64,000 nt of DNA, taken from contig NZ_CANMKV010000002.1 in the NCBI RefSeq assembly GCF_947498635.1, positions 124,001-188,000 of the forward strand, in the 5' to 3' direction. This DNA comes from an uncultured Microbulbifer sp. GTDB lineage: Bacteria; Pseudomonadota; Gammaproteobacteria; Pseudomonadales; Cellvibrionaceae. Position numbers and translations under genes: made by a program. Below the pieces are notes generated by a model. It saw nothing but the letters and a program-made list of their open reading frames with translations. It searched no databases and was not told the origin of the DNA. Below are positions 45,545-54,865 of this stretch, piece by piece; the first letter of the stretch is position 1; each line of letters begins with the position of its first letter.

Positions 45545-46054
45545 GTGATTTGTGATGATGATTCCGAGCTGGCCCTCAACCGTCAGCTCTGTTTTGCCCT
45601 CTACGCCGCATCCAGGGCCATGACCAAAGCTTACCAACCCATGCTGCGAGATCTCGGCATCACCTACCCTCAGTATCTGGTACTGATGGTGCTGTGGGAG
45701 TGGGTCGGTGAAAATGGTCATGAAAGTGGGAGCAGTGACGATAGGAGTCTCGGTGCCTTGGGACAGCGCCTGATGCTCGACTCCGGCACCCTCACACCTC
45801 TGTTAAAACGCATGGAACAGCGCGGTTTGGTGGAAAGAGCGCGGGCGCCATGGGACGAGCGCATCACCCTAATCAACGCCACCGCTATCGGGCTGGCACT
45901 GAAGCCCAGAGCCAAGCAGTGGGTTCAGCAACATATGCAGGGTTCTGCCATCAGTCGTGCCGAAGTGGAACAACTCCATGGCGATATCTGGCACTTCCTG
46001 CGCAAGCTGGAAGCAGTAAAACCTCATGGACCTGAGCAAGGGCCGGAAAGATAA
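45545..46054 (+). CDS. ohrR: MarR-family regulator, OhrR-like peroxide sensor
   Basis: 169 residues from a GTG. Signature LCFALYAASRAMTKAYQPML with the reactive Cys near residue 16 and LGITYPQYLVLMVLWEW, the OhrR hallmark, then the winged helix (SLGALGQRLMLDSGTLTPLL, KRMEQRGLVERAR). Represses organic-peroxide resistance genes until its Cys is oxidised. Two bases separate it from gpx, so it is probably co-transcribed and controls its own operon. Confidence 0.88.
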   Translation: MICDDDSELALNRQLCFALYAASRAMTKAYQPMLRDLGITYPQYLVLMVLWEWVGENGHESGSSDDRSLGALGQRLMLDSGTLTPLLKRMEQRGLVERARAPWDERITLINATAIGLALKPRAKQWVQQHMQGSAISRAEVEQLHGDIWHFLRKLEAVKPHGPEQGPER

Positions 46055-46176
46055 CAACAGAACCCCCGGCCTGACCCCAAGCCCTCCCCAAGGGGGCAAA
46101 ACACCTACCTAAACGGCATCAAATTAGGACAAATCAATCACACAATGATAAATATCACGAAATATTAGGACGGGCA

Positions 46177-46206
46177 TTGACCGCAAGATCAAATAACATC
46201 CATAAT
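46177..46206 (+). promoter_or_regulatory. Candidate sigma-70 promoter of leuA
   Basis: TTGACC (46177-46182), 18-base spacer, CATAAT (46201-46206). Transcription would begin near 46213, leaving a leader of about 220 bases before leuA, long enough for leader control. A second TATAAT at 46318-46323 has no -35 partner. Confidence 0.45.
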
Positions 46207-46241
46207 GTGCGAAATCCAGTCCGAAGCCGGTATCACCAAAC

Positions 46242-46322
46242 ATGAAGACTGACCACAGCCTATTTAGCCCTCCGCACTGCGCCCTAGCTTTCTCGCTACG
46301 ACTGCCCCTACGCGGCATATAA
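46242..46322 (+). CDS. Candidate Leu-rich leader peptide upstream of leuA
   Basis: 26-codon frame MKTDHSLFSPPHCALAFSLR followed by LPLRGI. It has five Leu codons, four of them CTA, which is rare in gammaproteobacteria, as in known leu leader peptides where stalling at Leu codons controls the operon. It sits 30 bases after the predicted start of transcription. No strong SD and no clear terminator hairpin with a T-run were found before leuA, so this is a suggestion only. Confidence 0.3.
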   Translation: MKTDHSLFSPPHCALAFSLRLPLRGI

Positions 46323-46430
46323 TTTTTCTCCCTTCACCCCAAACAGAATTCCCGACTTTATTTGGACGGTGCCTAGACAGCGGCGAAGCCCCTTGTTTAG
46401 CCTCGAAACAAATAAGGAGAAGAAACGAAA

Positions 46431-47966
46431 ATGAGCACGAAAAAAGATAAGTTAGTCATTTTTGATACGACTCTGCGCGATGGTGAGCAGAGTCCCGGCG
46501 CCTCTATGACGAAAGAGGAAAAGGTACGCATTGCCCGTATGCTAGAGCGCATGCGCGTGGACGTGATCGAAGCCGGCTTTGCCATCGCCAGCCCCGGCGA
46601 TTTCGAGGCTGTACAGGCCGTGGCGGAGGCCGTGACCGAATCCCGTGTCTGCAGCCTGGCCCGCGCCGTGAACGGCGACATCATCCGCGCCGGTGAAGCC
46701 CTGAAAAAGGCCAATGCCTCCCGCATTCACACATTTATCGCCACCTCACCAATCCACATGCAGTACAAGCTGCAGATGGATCCTGAAGATGTGCTGCAAC
46801 AGGCCGTAAAGGCGGTAAAAACTGCGCGGCAGTTTACCGATGATGTGGAATTTTCCCTGGAGGATGGCAGCCGCTCCGAACCAGAATTTATGTACCGTAT
46901 TATTGAAGCGGTCATCGCCGCCGGTGCCGGCACCATCAATATTCCCGATACCGTCGGCTACGGAGAGCCCGGCGAGTATGGAGCCATGTTCCGCCGGGTC
47001 ATCGAAAGTGTGCCCAATTCCGACAAGGCCATCTTTTCCACCCACTGTCACAACGACCTGGGCCTCGCCGTGGCCAACTCCCTGTCCGCCGTTATGAACG
47101 GTGTGCGCCAGGTTGAGTGCACCATCAACGGCCTGGGCGAGCGCGCCGGCAACGCCTCCCTCGAGGAAATCGTTATGGCGGTTCAGACCCGCCAGGACCT
47201 CTACCCGGTAGACACCGGCATCGACACCCACCATATCGTACCCACTTCGCGTATGGTCTCCTCGGTAACCGGTTTTCCGGTGCAACCCAACAAAGCCATC
47301 GTTGGCGCCAATGCTTTTGCGCACGAATCCGGCATTCACCAAGATGGGGTGCTCAAGCATCGCGAAACCTATGAAATCATGCGCGCCGAGGATGTGGGTT
47401 GGGGGCAAAATCGCCTGGTACTGGGCAAACACTCCGGCCGCGCGGCGGTGCGCGCCCGCTACGAGGAGCTGGGCATCACCTTTTCCGATGGCGAGGAGTT
47501 CCGACAGGTCTTCCTACGCTTTAAGGATCTGGCCGATAAAAAACACGAAATTTTTGACGAAGACCTGCACTCTCTCGTGACCCTGTGCGAGACACCATCG
47601 GAGCGCTTCCAACTGATAGATCTGGATGTGCGCACCAAAATCGGTAGTGCCCCTCAGGCCTTTGTCCGTTTGTCGATTGACGGTGAACCCCACCAGATCG
47701 AAGCTAAAGGCGGCGGCCCGGTGGATGCCACCTTCAAAGCCATAGAGCATATCGTCAACAGTGGCGCCGATTTGAAACTGTATTCTGTCAACGCCGTGAC
47801 CCAGGGCACCGACTCCCAGGGGTCGGTAACTGTGCGCCTGGAGAAAGACGGCCGCCTGGTCAATGGTGTGGGCGCCGATACCGATATTTTGATTGCCTCG
47901 GCACAAGCCTACATGGATGCGTTAAACTTGCTGGCCATTAGTGCGAGTAAGAAACAGGGCGTGTAA
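46431..47966 (+). CDS. leuA: 2-Isopropylmalate synthase
   Basis: 511 residues. First committed step of leucine synthesis: acetyl-CoA plus 2-oxoisovalerate. N-terminal TIM barrel with [20 protein letters not shown] and metal site [31 protein letters not shown], then the C-terminal regulatory domain ([36 protein letters not shown]) where leucine binds for feedback inhibition. SD AAGGAGA. The short-type length fits gammaproteobacterial LeuA. Directly followed by the next gene with no gap. The rest of the leucine genes are not here. Confidence 0.96.
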   Translation: MSTKKDKLVIFDTTLRDGEQSPGASMTKEEKVRIARMLERMRVDVIEAGFAIASPGDFEAVQAVAEAVTESRVCSLARAVNGDIIRAGEALKKANASRIHTFIATSPIHMQYKLQMDPEDVLQQAVKAVKTARQFTDDVEFSLEDGSRSEPEFMYRIIEAVIAAGAGTINIPDTVGYGEPGEYGAMFRRVIESVPNSDKAIFSTHCHNDLGLAVANSLSAVMNGVRQVECTINGLGERAGNASLEEIVMAVQTRQDLYPVDTGIDTHHIVPTSRMVSSVTGFPVQPNKAIVGANAFAHESGIHQDGVLKHRETYEIMRAEDVGWGQNRLVLGKHSGRAAVRARYEELGITFSDGEEFRQVFLRFKDLADKKHEIFDEDLHSLVTLCETPSERFQLIDLDVRTKIGSAPQAFVRLSIDGEPHQIEAKGGGPVDATFKAIEHIVNSGADLKLYSVNAVTQGTDSQGSVTVRLEKDGRLVNGVGADTDILIASAQAYMDALNLLAISASKKQGV

Positions 47967-48740
47967 GTGAACGAGCTGCAGCGAGCGGAATATCTGTCGG
48001 TACTTGGTGTAGCCAGTTATGTGCCGCGCTTTCTATTGCCGCTCGCACCCGAGCCCCGCCAGGCCCAGCTGCCTACGGTAGAGCCCGCCTCCAATGAGAC
48101 TCCAGCGCAACCTCTCCGGGGCAACCCCCTGCCCCAATCGACGGCGCAGATTATCGAGACCCCGGCCGCGAAAGAGGGGAATCCGGTAGCGGCGGAGATC
48201 AGTGCATTAACCCATGCGGCAACTCTACAAACACCGATAAAACCCGCTGTGGCTGCCCCCGTGACGGCACCGCAACAGCGAGTGCAACCCTTTGTACTCA
48301 ACTGCTGGCGCATCGGCGAAGCTCTGCTGGCGGTAGACAGCCACGAGCCCGGTGCCGCGCTGCCCTTGGACGCCCTGTTCGGCAATATCATACGCGCCCT
48401 CAACTGGCACGAACTGCCGCGGCAGCAAGAGCGGTTGCACTGGCCCATGGCGGAAAACCGCTTTGGGCCCGCAGCGGATGCCACCGAGGCACGCGACACT
48501 TTCTCCAGCTGGCTGGAAGCCTCCTGCTCCCGCAATCCGGTGAAATCCATCTGGCTGATGGGCCAGGAGGCACGGGAATACTGTGCCCCCCTGACCCTAG
48601 ATAAAGACATCAACGATTGGGGCGGAGTGCGTGTTCTACCCATGCCGAGCTTGTCCCAACTGTTACAACAACCGGAGCGCAAGCGCGATCTGTGGCAGCT
48701 GCTGCGCAAAACCTACCCGGTTGAGACCCGCACACCATGA
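47967..48740 (+). CDS. Probable DNA polymerase III psi subunit (HolD-like)
   Basis: 257 residues from a GTG immediately after the leuA stop. The ends look like HolD: N-terminal LQRAEYLSVLGVASYVPRFL (compare the E. coli LxxLGITQWxLR segment), and C-terminal PMPSLSQLLQQPERKRDLWQ then LLRKTYPV (compare PALTDLRANPTARAALWQ). A Pro/Ala-rich linker of about 80 residues separates them, longer than in E. coli (137 residues). The four-base overlap with rimI repeats the conserved holD-rimI order. The psi subunit bridges the clamp loader to SSB by chi. Divergent, so moderate confidence. Confidence 0.5.
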   Translation: MNELQRAEYLSVLGVASYVPRFLLPLAPEPRQAQLPTVEPASNETPAQPLRGNPLPQSTAQIIETPAAKEGNPVAAEISALTHAATLQTPIKPAVAAPVTAPQQRVQPFVLNCWRIGEALLAVDSHEPGAALPLDALFGNIIRALNWHELPRQQERLHWPMAENRFGPAADATEARDTFSSWLEASCSRNPVKSIWLMGQEAREYCAPLTLDKDINDWGGVRVLPMPSLSQLLQQPERKRDLWQLLRKTYPVETRTP

Positions 48741-49216
48741 TGCTTTCGCAGACAGACGGGCTGGAGTTGCGCCGCGCCGAGGAGACAGACTGCAAAACCC
48801 TGGCCTCCCTGGCACAAAGTGCCCACAGTCATCCATGGAATGAATCCCAATATCTACAAAGCCTGAAAACCGGACACCAGTGCTGGCTGCTTCTAAACAG
48901 TGAAGGGGACGTCGTCGCCAGCTGTGTGATCAGTCAGCTGTTTGACGAAGCGGAGCTCCTCGATGTGGCCGTTTCGCCAGAGTGGCGCCGGCGTGGTTTG
49001 GCAGAAATGCTGCTCAGCCGCCTAATCAATAGCCTAAAGAAGGATTCTCGGCGTCTGCTGCTCGAAGTGCGGGCTTCAAATCTCGCCGCACAGTCGCTCT
49101 ACCGCAAACTGGGTTTTTCCGAGAACGGCCTGCGTAAGAATTACTATCCCGCGGATAACGGCAAGCGCGAAAATGCTCTACTCATGAGTCTCACCCTTGC
49201 CAGACCCCAACCGTAG
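48737..49216 (+). CDS. rimI: Ribosomal protein S18 alanine N-acetyltransferase
   Basis: 159-residue GNAT enzyme. Acetyl-CoA site VAVSPEWRRRGLAEMLLSRL, then LLLEVRASNLAAQSLYRKLG and FSENGLRKNYYPADNGKREN, the RimI-specific end. Acetylates the N-terminus of S18. Start ATG overlaps the HolD-like stop in an ATGA arrangement; a second ATG follows directly. Confidence 0.92.
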   Translation: MMLSQTDGLELRRAEETDCKTLASLAQSAHSHPWNESQYLQSLKTGHQCWLLLNSEGDVVASCVISQLFDEAELLDVAVSPEWRRRGLAEMLLSRLINSLKKDSRRLLLEVRASNLAAQSLYRKLGFSENGLRKNYYPADNGKRENALLMSLTLARPQP

Positions 49217-49381
49217 ATTCGGTTGAAGGACTGCCGGGCGGCCATTGTTTTCGTTGTTCCCGGCATCTATGGCAACTATCGAGGAATGGCGCCACGGACC
49301 CGCGCTGCCGCTGCCGCACGACTTTGTGGCAGCTTCAACCAAATACCCCGCTTAACCGGTCTGCCCGAAAAGAGTTATTGA

Positions 49382-50764
49382 ATGTCGCTATCAACAAGTA
49401 GTCCGTCTCTCCTCGAAGGCTCAGTTTCCGGCCACTTGCAGAGGCTCGCCCTCCCCATGGTCTGGGGCATTCTCGCGGTGATGTCTTTCAATATCATCGA
49501 TACCTACTTCGTCTCGCAGCTGGGCAGTGCACCACTGGCGGCGATGAGTTTTACCTTTCCCGTGGTAATGGTAATAAACAGCTTTTCTATAGGCCTAGGA
49601 GCGGGTGCCTCCTCAGCGGTGGCTCGCGCCTATGGCGCGAGGGAAGTGAGCAATGTGCGCAGACTGGTCACCGATGCCTCGGTGTTGGCACTACTCATAT
49701 CGCTTGTCATTACAGTCACCGGCCTGCTGACTATTCGCCCTCTGTTTTCCCTGCTCGGCGCCAGCCCAGAATTGATGCCATTAATCGAAGACTATATGGT
49801 CCCCTGGTACCTTGGCACAATCTTCGTCATCGTACCCACCATTGCCCTCTCAGCCCTGCGCGCTATCGGCAACAGCGCTCTGACCGGGCGCATTATGGTG
49901 GGCGTGGCCCTATTCAATTTAATTCTCGATCCGATTTTGATCTTCGGCCTATTGGGTTTTCCCCGTCTCGAATTGCAAGGTGCAGCCATCGCCACAGTCA
50001 TCGTGCGCGCCTTCAGCTTTTTTGCCGCCTTCTACTTTCTGATCCGCCGGGAAAATCTGGTAGCCGCACCCCAGTGGCACCTCGGCACCCTGATCGAATC
50101 CTGGCGCAAGGTCCTCGCGGTGGGGCTGCCCGCGGTTTTAACCAATGTCATTATTCCCATGGCTGGCGGCGTAGTGGTCGCCATGGTGGCGGTGCACGGT
50201 GACGAAGCCGTGGCTGGCTTAGGTGTCGCCCTGCGGATCGAACCGGTGGCCCTGATTGTTTTCTATGCGCTCTCTGCGGTGGTGGGCCCATTTATGGGGC
50301 AGAATGCCGGGGCCGGTAACATAGATCGACTGCGAGAGACCGTCAGTGTGCTGGCCCGCTTCTGCCTGATACTGGGAGCCGGCCTGGCGGTACTGTTGTA
50401 TTTTATCGGCGAACCGGTGGTGCGCCTGTTCAGCGACTCCCCCGAGGTCATCGCGGTGGCGGTTGCCTATCTGAGCTTGGTGCCCTTCAGCTATGCCGGC
50501 TATGGCTTCGTTATGTCCGCCAACGCCGCGTTTAACGGCCTGGGACGACCATTGCCCGCTACCATGATTTCCTTTCTGCGGGTGTTTGGCATCTACCTGC
50601 CACTGGCCTGGATCGGCAACCACTTCTGGGGGATGGCTGGACTGTTTGCCGCCACCGCCACGTCCAATTTGCTGCTCGGTGCCCTGTCCTGGTGGTGGCT
50701 GCGTCACGAGACCCGCTTGCGCCGCGCAGAAGTCAGCGCGACAGACTCCCTGCCCGCCAGCTAG
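49382..50764 (+). CDS. MATE-family multidrug/toxin exporter
   Basis: 460 residues, 12 predicted helices in two six-helix halves. Family features: LPMVWGILAVMSFNIIDTYF, FVSQLGSAPLAAMSFTFPVV, GLGAGASSAVARAYGA and, in the second half, AVVGPFMGQNAGAGNIDRLR. Exports small molecules using a Na+ or H+ gradient. No clear SD. Stand-alone gene; substrate unknown. Confidence 0.92.
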   Translation: MSLSTSSPSLLEGSVSGHLQRLALPMVWGILAVMSFNIIDTYFVSQLGSAPLAAMSFTFPVVMVINSFSIGLGAGASSAVARAYGAREVSNVRRLVTDASVLALLISLVITVTGLLTIRPLFSLLGASPELMPLIEDYMVPWYLGTIFVIVPTIALSALRAIGNSALTGRIMVGVALFNLILDPILIFGLLGFPRLELQGAAIATVIVRAFSFFAAFYFLIRRENLVAAPQWHLGTLIESWRKVLAVGLPAVLTNVIIPMAGGVVVAMVAVHGDEAVAGLGVALRIEPVALIVFYALSAVVGPFMGQNAGAGNIDRLRETVSVLARFCLILGAGLAVLLYFIGEPVVRLFSDSPEVIAVAVAYLSLVPFSYAGYGFVMSANAAFNGLGRPLPATMISFLRVFGIYLPLAWIGNHFWGMAGLFAATATSNLLLGALSWWWLRHETRLRRAEVSATDSLPAS

Positions 50765-50984
50765 GTCCGGGCCCGCTACTCTGGACACCCCCATCAAATA
50801 CGGCACCGCTTGATAAAGATTTCACACTCCGCATTCTGTGGCGCTATGTAAGGAAACATACGCCGCAGTAATCGCCTTGCATATTGCTTCCCACTTTGCA
50901 CGTTAGTTTCAGCCTTACCCGGGCATCGCTGACGCTCTCAGCAATCGATAAAGCCAAGTAAACCCCCATCAAGGACGATGACTT

Positions 50985-52319
50985 ATGCAAGTCAAAGAAA
51001 GCCTGCTCTTTCCGCGGCAGCGGTGGCGCTGTGCCATATTGCCGGTCGTAATCTGGACTCTTTTCACAACAAGTTTGCCAGGCTGTGACCAGGATGATCC
51101 CTCCCCGCCCCCGGAAGACGGCTCCGGCGACGACGGAGGAGACAGTGGGCACAGCGGGCCCTGGATTCTTAACACTACCGGCGCCCGCGCTCCCTATATC
51201 TACGAAACCAACAGCAATGCGCAGGTTTTGGTGAATGTCCAAAGCGTTGAAGCGGTCACCGTGGAGAACAAGCGTTACATCCGAGTGAGTGCAACCGGTA
51301 TCCCCGACTACAAAATTGTAATTACCGGCAACCTATATGACTGGCTCATCAACCGCCCCAGGGCGGCCACAGATTTTGTCGGCGGCAACCCCACTGTGCA
51401 GGTTGGCGATAGCGTCCTTTTTGGCCAGGATATCGGCTATAGCAGCAATAGCCGCAGCTGCGATACCGGCGCCGGCTATGGATTTTGGCCCCCAGGTCCG
51501 GTCTGTCCAGAAAATGTCTCTCATCAGGGCTACTTCCCGCAGGAACCGGAAATCTCCAATGAACGCTGCGAGAGTGTTCTCGGGGCGCAGGGTTACTGGG
51601 TCAATGGCACGTCCATTTACCAATGGAGTGATGGCCAGATTTTAGATGGTACCTGGCATACCCTGGCACCGGTGGCTGAGGTGTACGATGTGGATATTTG
51701 CGGAGGCCATGCAGCCCGCGGCGACTATCACCATCATTTTTACAGCGACTGTCTCGCCGACCTGGTTGGAGATAACGGCGACAGTCACTCCCCTATTTAC
51801 GGCTTTACCGCCGATGGTTATGCCATCCATGGCCCCTGGGTGGCAAATGGCGAGCTGGCCAAGAGCAGCTGGGCCATCCGCGACTACGATGATCCCGACT
51901 CCCCAAGTGGCTGTGGCATTGCGGGGGAACGCCGCTGTCTGTTAATCGATGAGTACGATATAAACCAGGGTATCGCAGCACTGGCCAGCAACGGCCCCAG
52001 CACCAGCGATACCTTCACCTCCTTATCGGGGAATATTTTTATTACCGAGTCCGGATTCTTCTATGAGGACTATTACTGGGATCAGGACCTTACCGCTCTC
52101 GGCGGCGCCAACCTGGACCAATTCAATGGCCACAGTGACAGCGAGCGCGGCTACCACTATCACCTGACCGTTACCTTGAATGAGGCTGGGCAGCTTATCC
52201 CAGCCTTTCCCTACACGTTTGGACCACGCTTTTACGGCAAACTGGATGACCAGACTATTGTCAGTGTGTGTTCCGATGAGGTCGGCGGCGGTGCGCCTCC
52301 GGGGCCGCCTCCCGGCTGA
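50985..52319 (+). CDS. YHYH-domain lipoprotein 1
   Basis: 444 residues. Hydrophobic segment then lipobox SLPGC, followed by a disordered Asp/Gly/Ser linker. YHYH-family features: WILNTTGARAPYIYETNSNA, GYGFWPPGPVCPENVSHQGY, DICGGHAARGDYHHHFYSDC, GFTADGYAIHGPW, SERGYHYHLTVTLN. Many His and several conserved Cys suggest metal binding or disulfides; the family has no known function. A tandem paralogue follows at 52738. The C-terminal tail is a short Gly/Pro run. Start ATG 50985. Confidence 0.85.
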   Translation: MQVKESLLFPRQRWRCAILPVVIWTLFTTSLPGCDQDDPSPPPEDGSGDDGGDSGHSGPWILNTTGARAPYIYETNSNAQVLVNVQSVEAVTVENKRYIRVSATGIPDYKIVITGNLYDWLINRPRAATDFVGGNPTVQVGDSVLFGQDIGYSSNSRSCDTGAGYGFWPPGPVCPENVSHQGYFPQEPEISNERCESVLGAQGYWVNGTSIYQWSDGQILDGTWHTLAPVAEVYDVDICGGHAARGDYHHHFYSDCLADLVGDNGDSHSPIYGFTADGYAIHGPWVANGELAKSSWAIRDYDDPDSPSGCGIAGERRCLLIDEYDINQGIAALASNGPSTSDTFTSLSGNIFITESGFFYEDYYWDQDLTALGGANLDQFNGHSDSERGYHYHLTVTLNEAGQLIPAFPYTFGPRFYGKLDDQTIVSVCSDEVGGGAPPGPPPG

Positions 52320-52737
52320 AGCGGGCTCGCCGCAAAACACTCTGATCTAAAAGCCGTGCCGTGGGCCACCCCGCACAAGGCGGTCAGGAGCAGCGACAGC
52401 AGTGTCTCTGCGGCTGTCGAGCCGAGGGGATATCCATCCCCCTCCCAAACTTTGCAAAATTTAACACTGGCTAGCCGCAGTGGTTTTCCAGCCACAATTA
52501 TTTTTTGCCCGGCAAAAGTAGGGAGAGGAACAATAAACGGTTTGCCCTTATACAGAGGGGCGAAATGGTTTTTCCGTCGCGGTCGCTTTTAAGCAAAAGC
52601 CCCTTTAAGAACCACTTAATGGGATTTTGCCACTGTAACACCCCACCACCACAGCCACTGAACTGTCCATATTTTGTCCTCTTTTCTGCAGTATTTTCGG
52701 AGGGCTTATCCTTTGATGTCAGTGACCGGTGTTCTCC
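52320..52737. other. Intergenic region between the YHYH genes
   Basis: About 420 bases. Several short frames here have no recognisable content. It should hold the promoter of the second YHYH gene. No terminator with a T-run was found after the first gene. Confidence 0.4.
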
Positions 52738-54105
52738 ATGAAAATAATAGAAATACTCAACCGCGACAAACGCTCACTTTTATCCTGCGCTCTCGCCCTC
52801 ACACTGCTTACCGCTGCCCTACAGGGCTGTGGCGGCGGAGGCGATTCCTCCTCCAACACAGAAACCAGCAACGAGAACACCGATACCGATACCGATACGG
52901 GCAGTGATAGCGGAGACGACAACAGCAATACCGATGACGCCACTGATGACGACAGCAGTACAGAAGACACCGGGGTTTGGATCGTCAATACCACTGACGA
53001 GCGCGCCCCCTACATTTATGAGAACAACAGCAACGAGCAGGTATTGGTCAATGTGCAACGCGTAGAGTCTGTCACCGCCAATGGCAAGGAGTACACCCGT
53101 GTATCCGCAACAGGCATACCCGACTATGAAATCCTGGTCACCGCAAATATCCTCAACGCCCTGCTCACCCGCCCTAAGGTCAGCAGCGACTTTGTCAGCG
53201 GCAGCCCCAACGTTCAAGTGGGAGACTTCATCCGCTTTGGTCAAGATATTGGCTATCGCAGCAACGCCTCCTGCGACACCGAGGCGGGCTACGGCTTCTG
53301 GCCACCTGGGCCGGTCTGCCCGGAAAATGTCTCCCACCAGGGCGATATCCCCAAATCCCCGGAAGCGGCCAGCGAAGACTGTGAAACCGGTCTTGGCGTT
53401 CAGGGCTACTGGGTCAATGGCACTTCCATTTATCAGTGGAGCGATGGACAGTCCGTCAACAATACCTGGCATACACTCGCCCCCTTAGCGGAAGTCTACG
53501 ATGTGGACGTCTGCGGGGGGCACGCCGCCAATGGCGACTACCACCACCATTTTTACAGTGACTGCCTGGCAAACCTGGTGGCCGACGTGGGCGATGGCCA
53601 CTCGCCAATCTACGGCTACACCGCCGATGGTTACGCCATCTACGGTCCCTGGGAGGACGACGGCCAATTGGCTTTGAGCAGCTGGGCGGTGCGTGCGTAC
53701 GACGACCCCAACTCCGAAACCGGCTGCGGTGTTGCCGGTGAGCGCTCTTGCCTGCTGGTAGACGAGTACGACACCAGCAAAGGCTCTCAGGCCACGAATA
53801 ATATCGGCCCCTCCACCAGCGGGAGTTACACCTCACTCTCCGGTAACGAATTCGACACCACTTCCGGCTTCTTTTACGAGGATTATTTTTGGGATGCGAG
53901 CCTGACGGCCCAGGGCGGCGCCTACTTGGATCAGTATAACGGCCACACCGATAGTGAACGCGGCTACCACTACCACTTGACTGTCACTCTCAGCGAGGAC
54001 GCCCAGTTAGTGCCCGCATTTCCTTTTACTTTTGGACCCCGCTTTTACGGAAAACTAGACGAGCAAACCATCGTCAACCGGTGTTCCACCACCGTTGGCC
54101 GCTAA
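52738..54105 (+). CDS. YHYH-domain lipoprotein 2
   Basis: 455 residues from ATG 52738 (GTG 52729 is in frame three codons earlier). Lipobox LQGCG, then a linker of Asp/Thr/Ser/Asn. The domain is closely related to its upstream neighbour: GVWIVNTTDERAPYIYENNS, GYGFWPPGPVCPENVSHQGD, DVCGGHAANGDYHHHFYSDC, YTADGYAIYGPW, SERGYHYHLTVTLS. Intact, so tandem duplication with retention of both. The linkers differ in composition. Followed 29 bases later by a His-rich exported protein. Confidence 0.85.
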   Translation: MKIIEILNRDKRSLLSCALALTLLTAALQGCGGGGDSSSNTETSNENTDTDTDTGSDSGDDNSNTDDATDDDSSTEDTGVWIVNTTDERAPYIYENNSNEQVLVNVQRVESVTANGKEYTRVSATGIPDYEILVTANILNALLTRPKVSSDFVSGSPNVQVGDFIRFGQDIGYRSNASCDTEAGYGFWPPGPVCPENVSHQGDIPKSPEAASEDCETGLGVQGYWVNGTSIYQWSDGQSVNNTWHTLAPLAEVYDVDVCGGHAANGDYHHHFYSDCLANLVADVGDGHSPIYGYTADGYAIYGPWEDDGQLALSSWAVRAYDDPNSETGCGVAGERSCLLVDEYDTSKGSQATNNIGPSTSGSYTSLSGNEFDTTSGFFYEDYFWDASLTAQGGAYLDQYNGHTDSERGYHYHLTVTLSEDAQLVPAFPFTFGPRFYGKLDEQTIVNRCSTTVGR

Positions 54106-54134
54106 CCGACACACAACCCAGGAGTGGGCAGTTT

Positions 54135-54674
54135 ATGAAAATGCACAGGTATTTTGCTGCCGGCACGCTGGCCTGGCTGGTAGCGACCGGCACCCCCACA
54201 TGGGCAGCCCAACCCAACCCCCACGCGGGACACAACGGCGATCCGCACCCGGTGGTAGAAATACCCGTACATGTCGCCGCACCACGTATTGAACTGGAGA
54301 TCAGCCGAGACACGATGTCCGGTTTTAATTTACATATCGCCTACGACCGATTCGAACTGGAGTCGCCCCGCTATGCCAATGAAGCACCACAGCGCTTTCT
54401 CGAGGGACACGCGCACCTTTATATTAATGGTGTAAAAATACAGCGCCTATATGCTGCGGATTTGCATCTGCCAGAAAAATGGCTAAAGCCGGGATTCAAC
54501 CAGATCACAGTAACTCTCAATGCGCACGACCACAGCACATGGAGTCGCGGCGGTAAACGGGTCCTGGCCACATTGTTTATCCAGCGCGATCGAAATAACT
54601 TAGTCCTGCACCGCTTTTCCACATCCCCCATTTCCACAAGAGAGGGCGCAGAAGTGGCGCAAAATCATCGGTGA
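54135..54674 (+). CDS. His-rich exported protein
   Basis: 179 residues from ATG 54135, GGAG ten bases upstream. Signal peptide ending WAAQP; the mature start is His/Pro-rich (NPHAGHNGDPHPVVEIPVHV). A single beta-rich domain follows (LEISRDTMSGFNLHIAYDRF, GHAHLYINGVKIQRLYAADL, FNQITVTLNAHDHSTWSRGG). His spacing suggests metal binding. Lies between the YHYH lipoproteins and a two-component pair on the same strand, possibly a copper or metal stress unit (inference). Family unnamed. Confidence 0.7.
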   Translation: MKMHRYFAAGTLAWLVATGTPTWAAQPNPHAGHNGDPHPVVEIPVHVAAPRIELEISRDTMSGFNLHIAYDRFELESPRYANEAPQRFLEGHAHLYINGVKIQRLYAADLHLPEKWLKPGFNQITVTLNAHDHSTWSRGGKRVLATLFIQRDRNNLVLHRFSTSPISTREGAEVAQNHR

Positions 54675-54865
54675 GCTGATTACGACAACCTTCAGCGCTT
54701 CCCCCATAAACCAAGGTCAAGATATTGAGTGTATTTAAATTAAAGAATTGCCCGCCGATTTACAGAGAGTGTACGCTTGGGTAGTCATCGACATAGGCAA
54801 TACCCCACACAGCGGGACAGGAAAGTCCGCCTTATTGACGGTCCGTAGGAAGAACCGGATACAAG

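Noticed and set aside
46746-47432. Long open frame of 228 codons on the minus strand inside leuA
   Set aside because: Complement of a strongly coding gene with biased codons; no domain, no ribosome-binding site.
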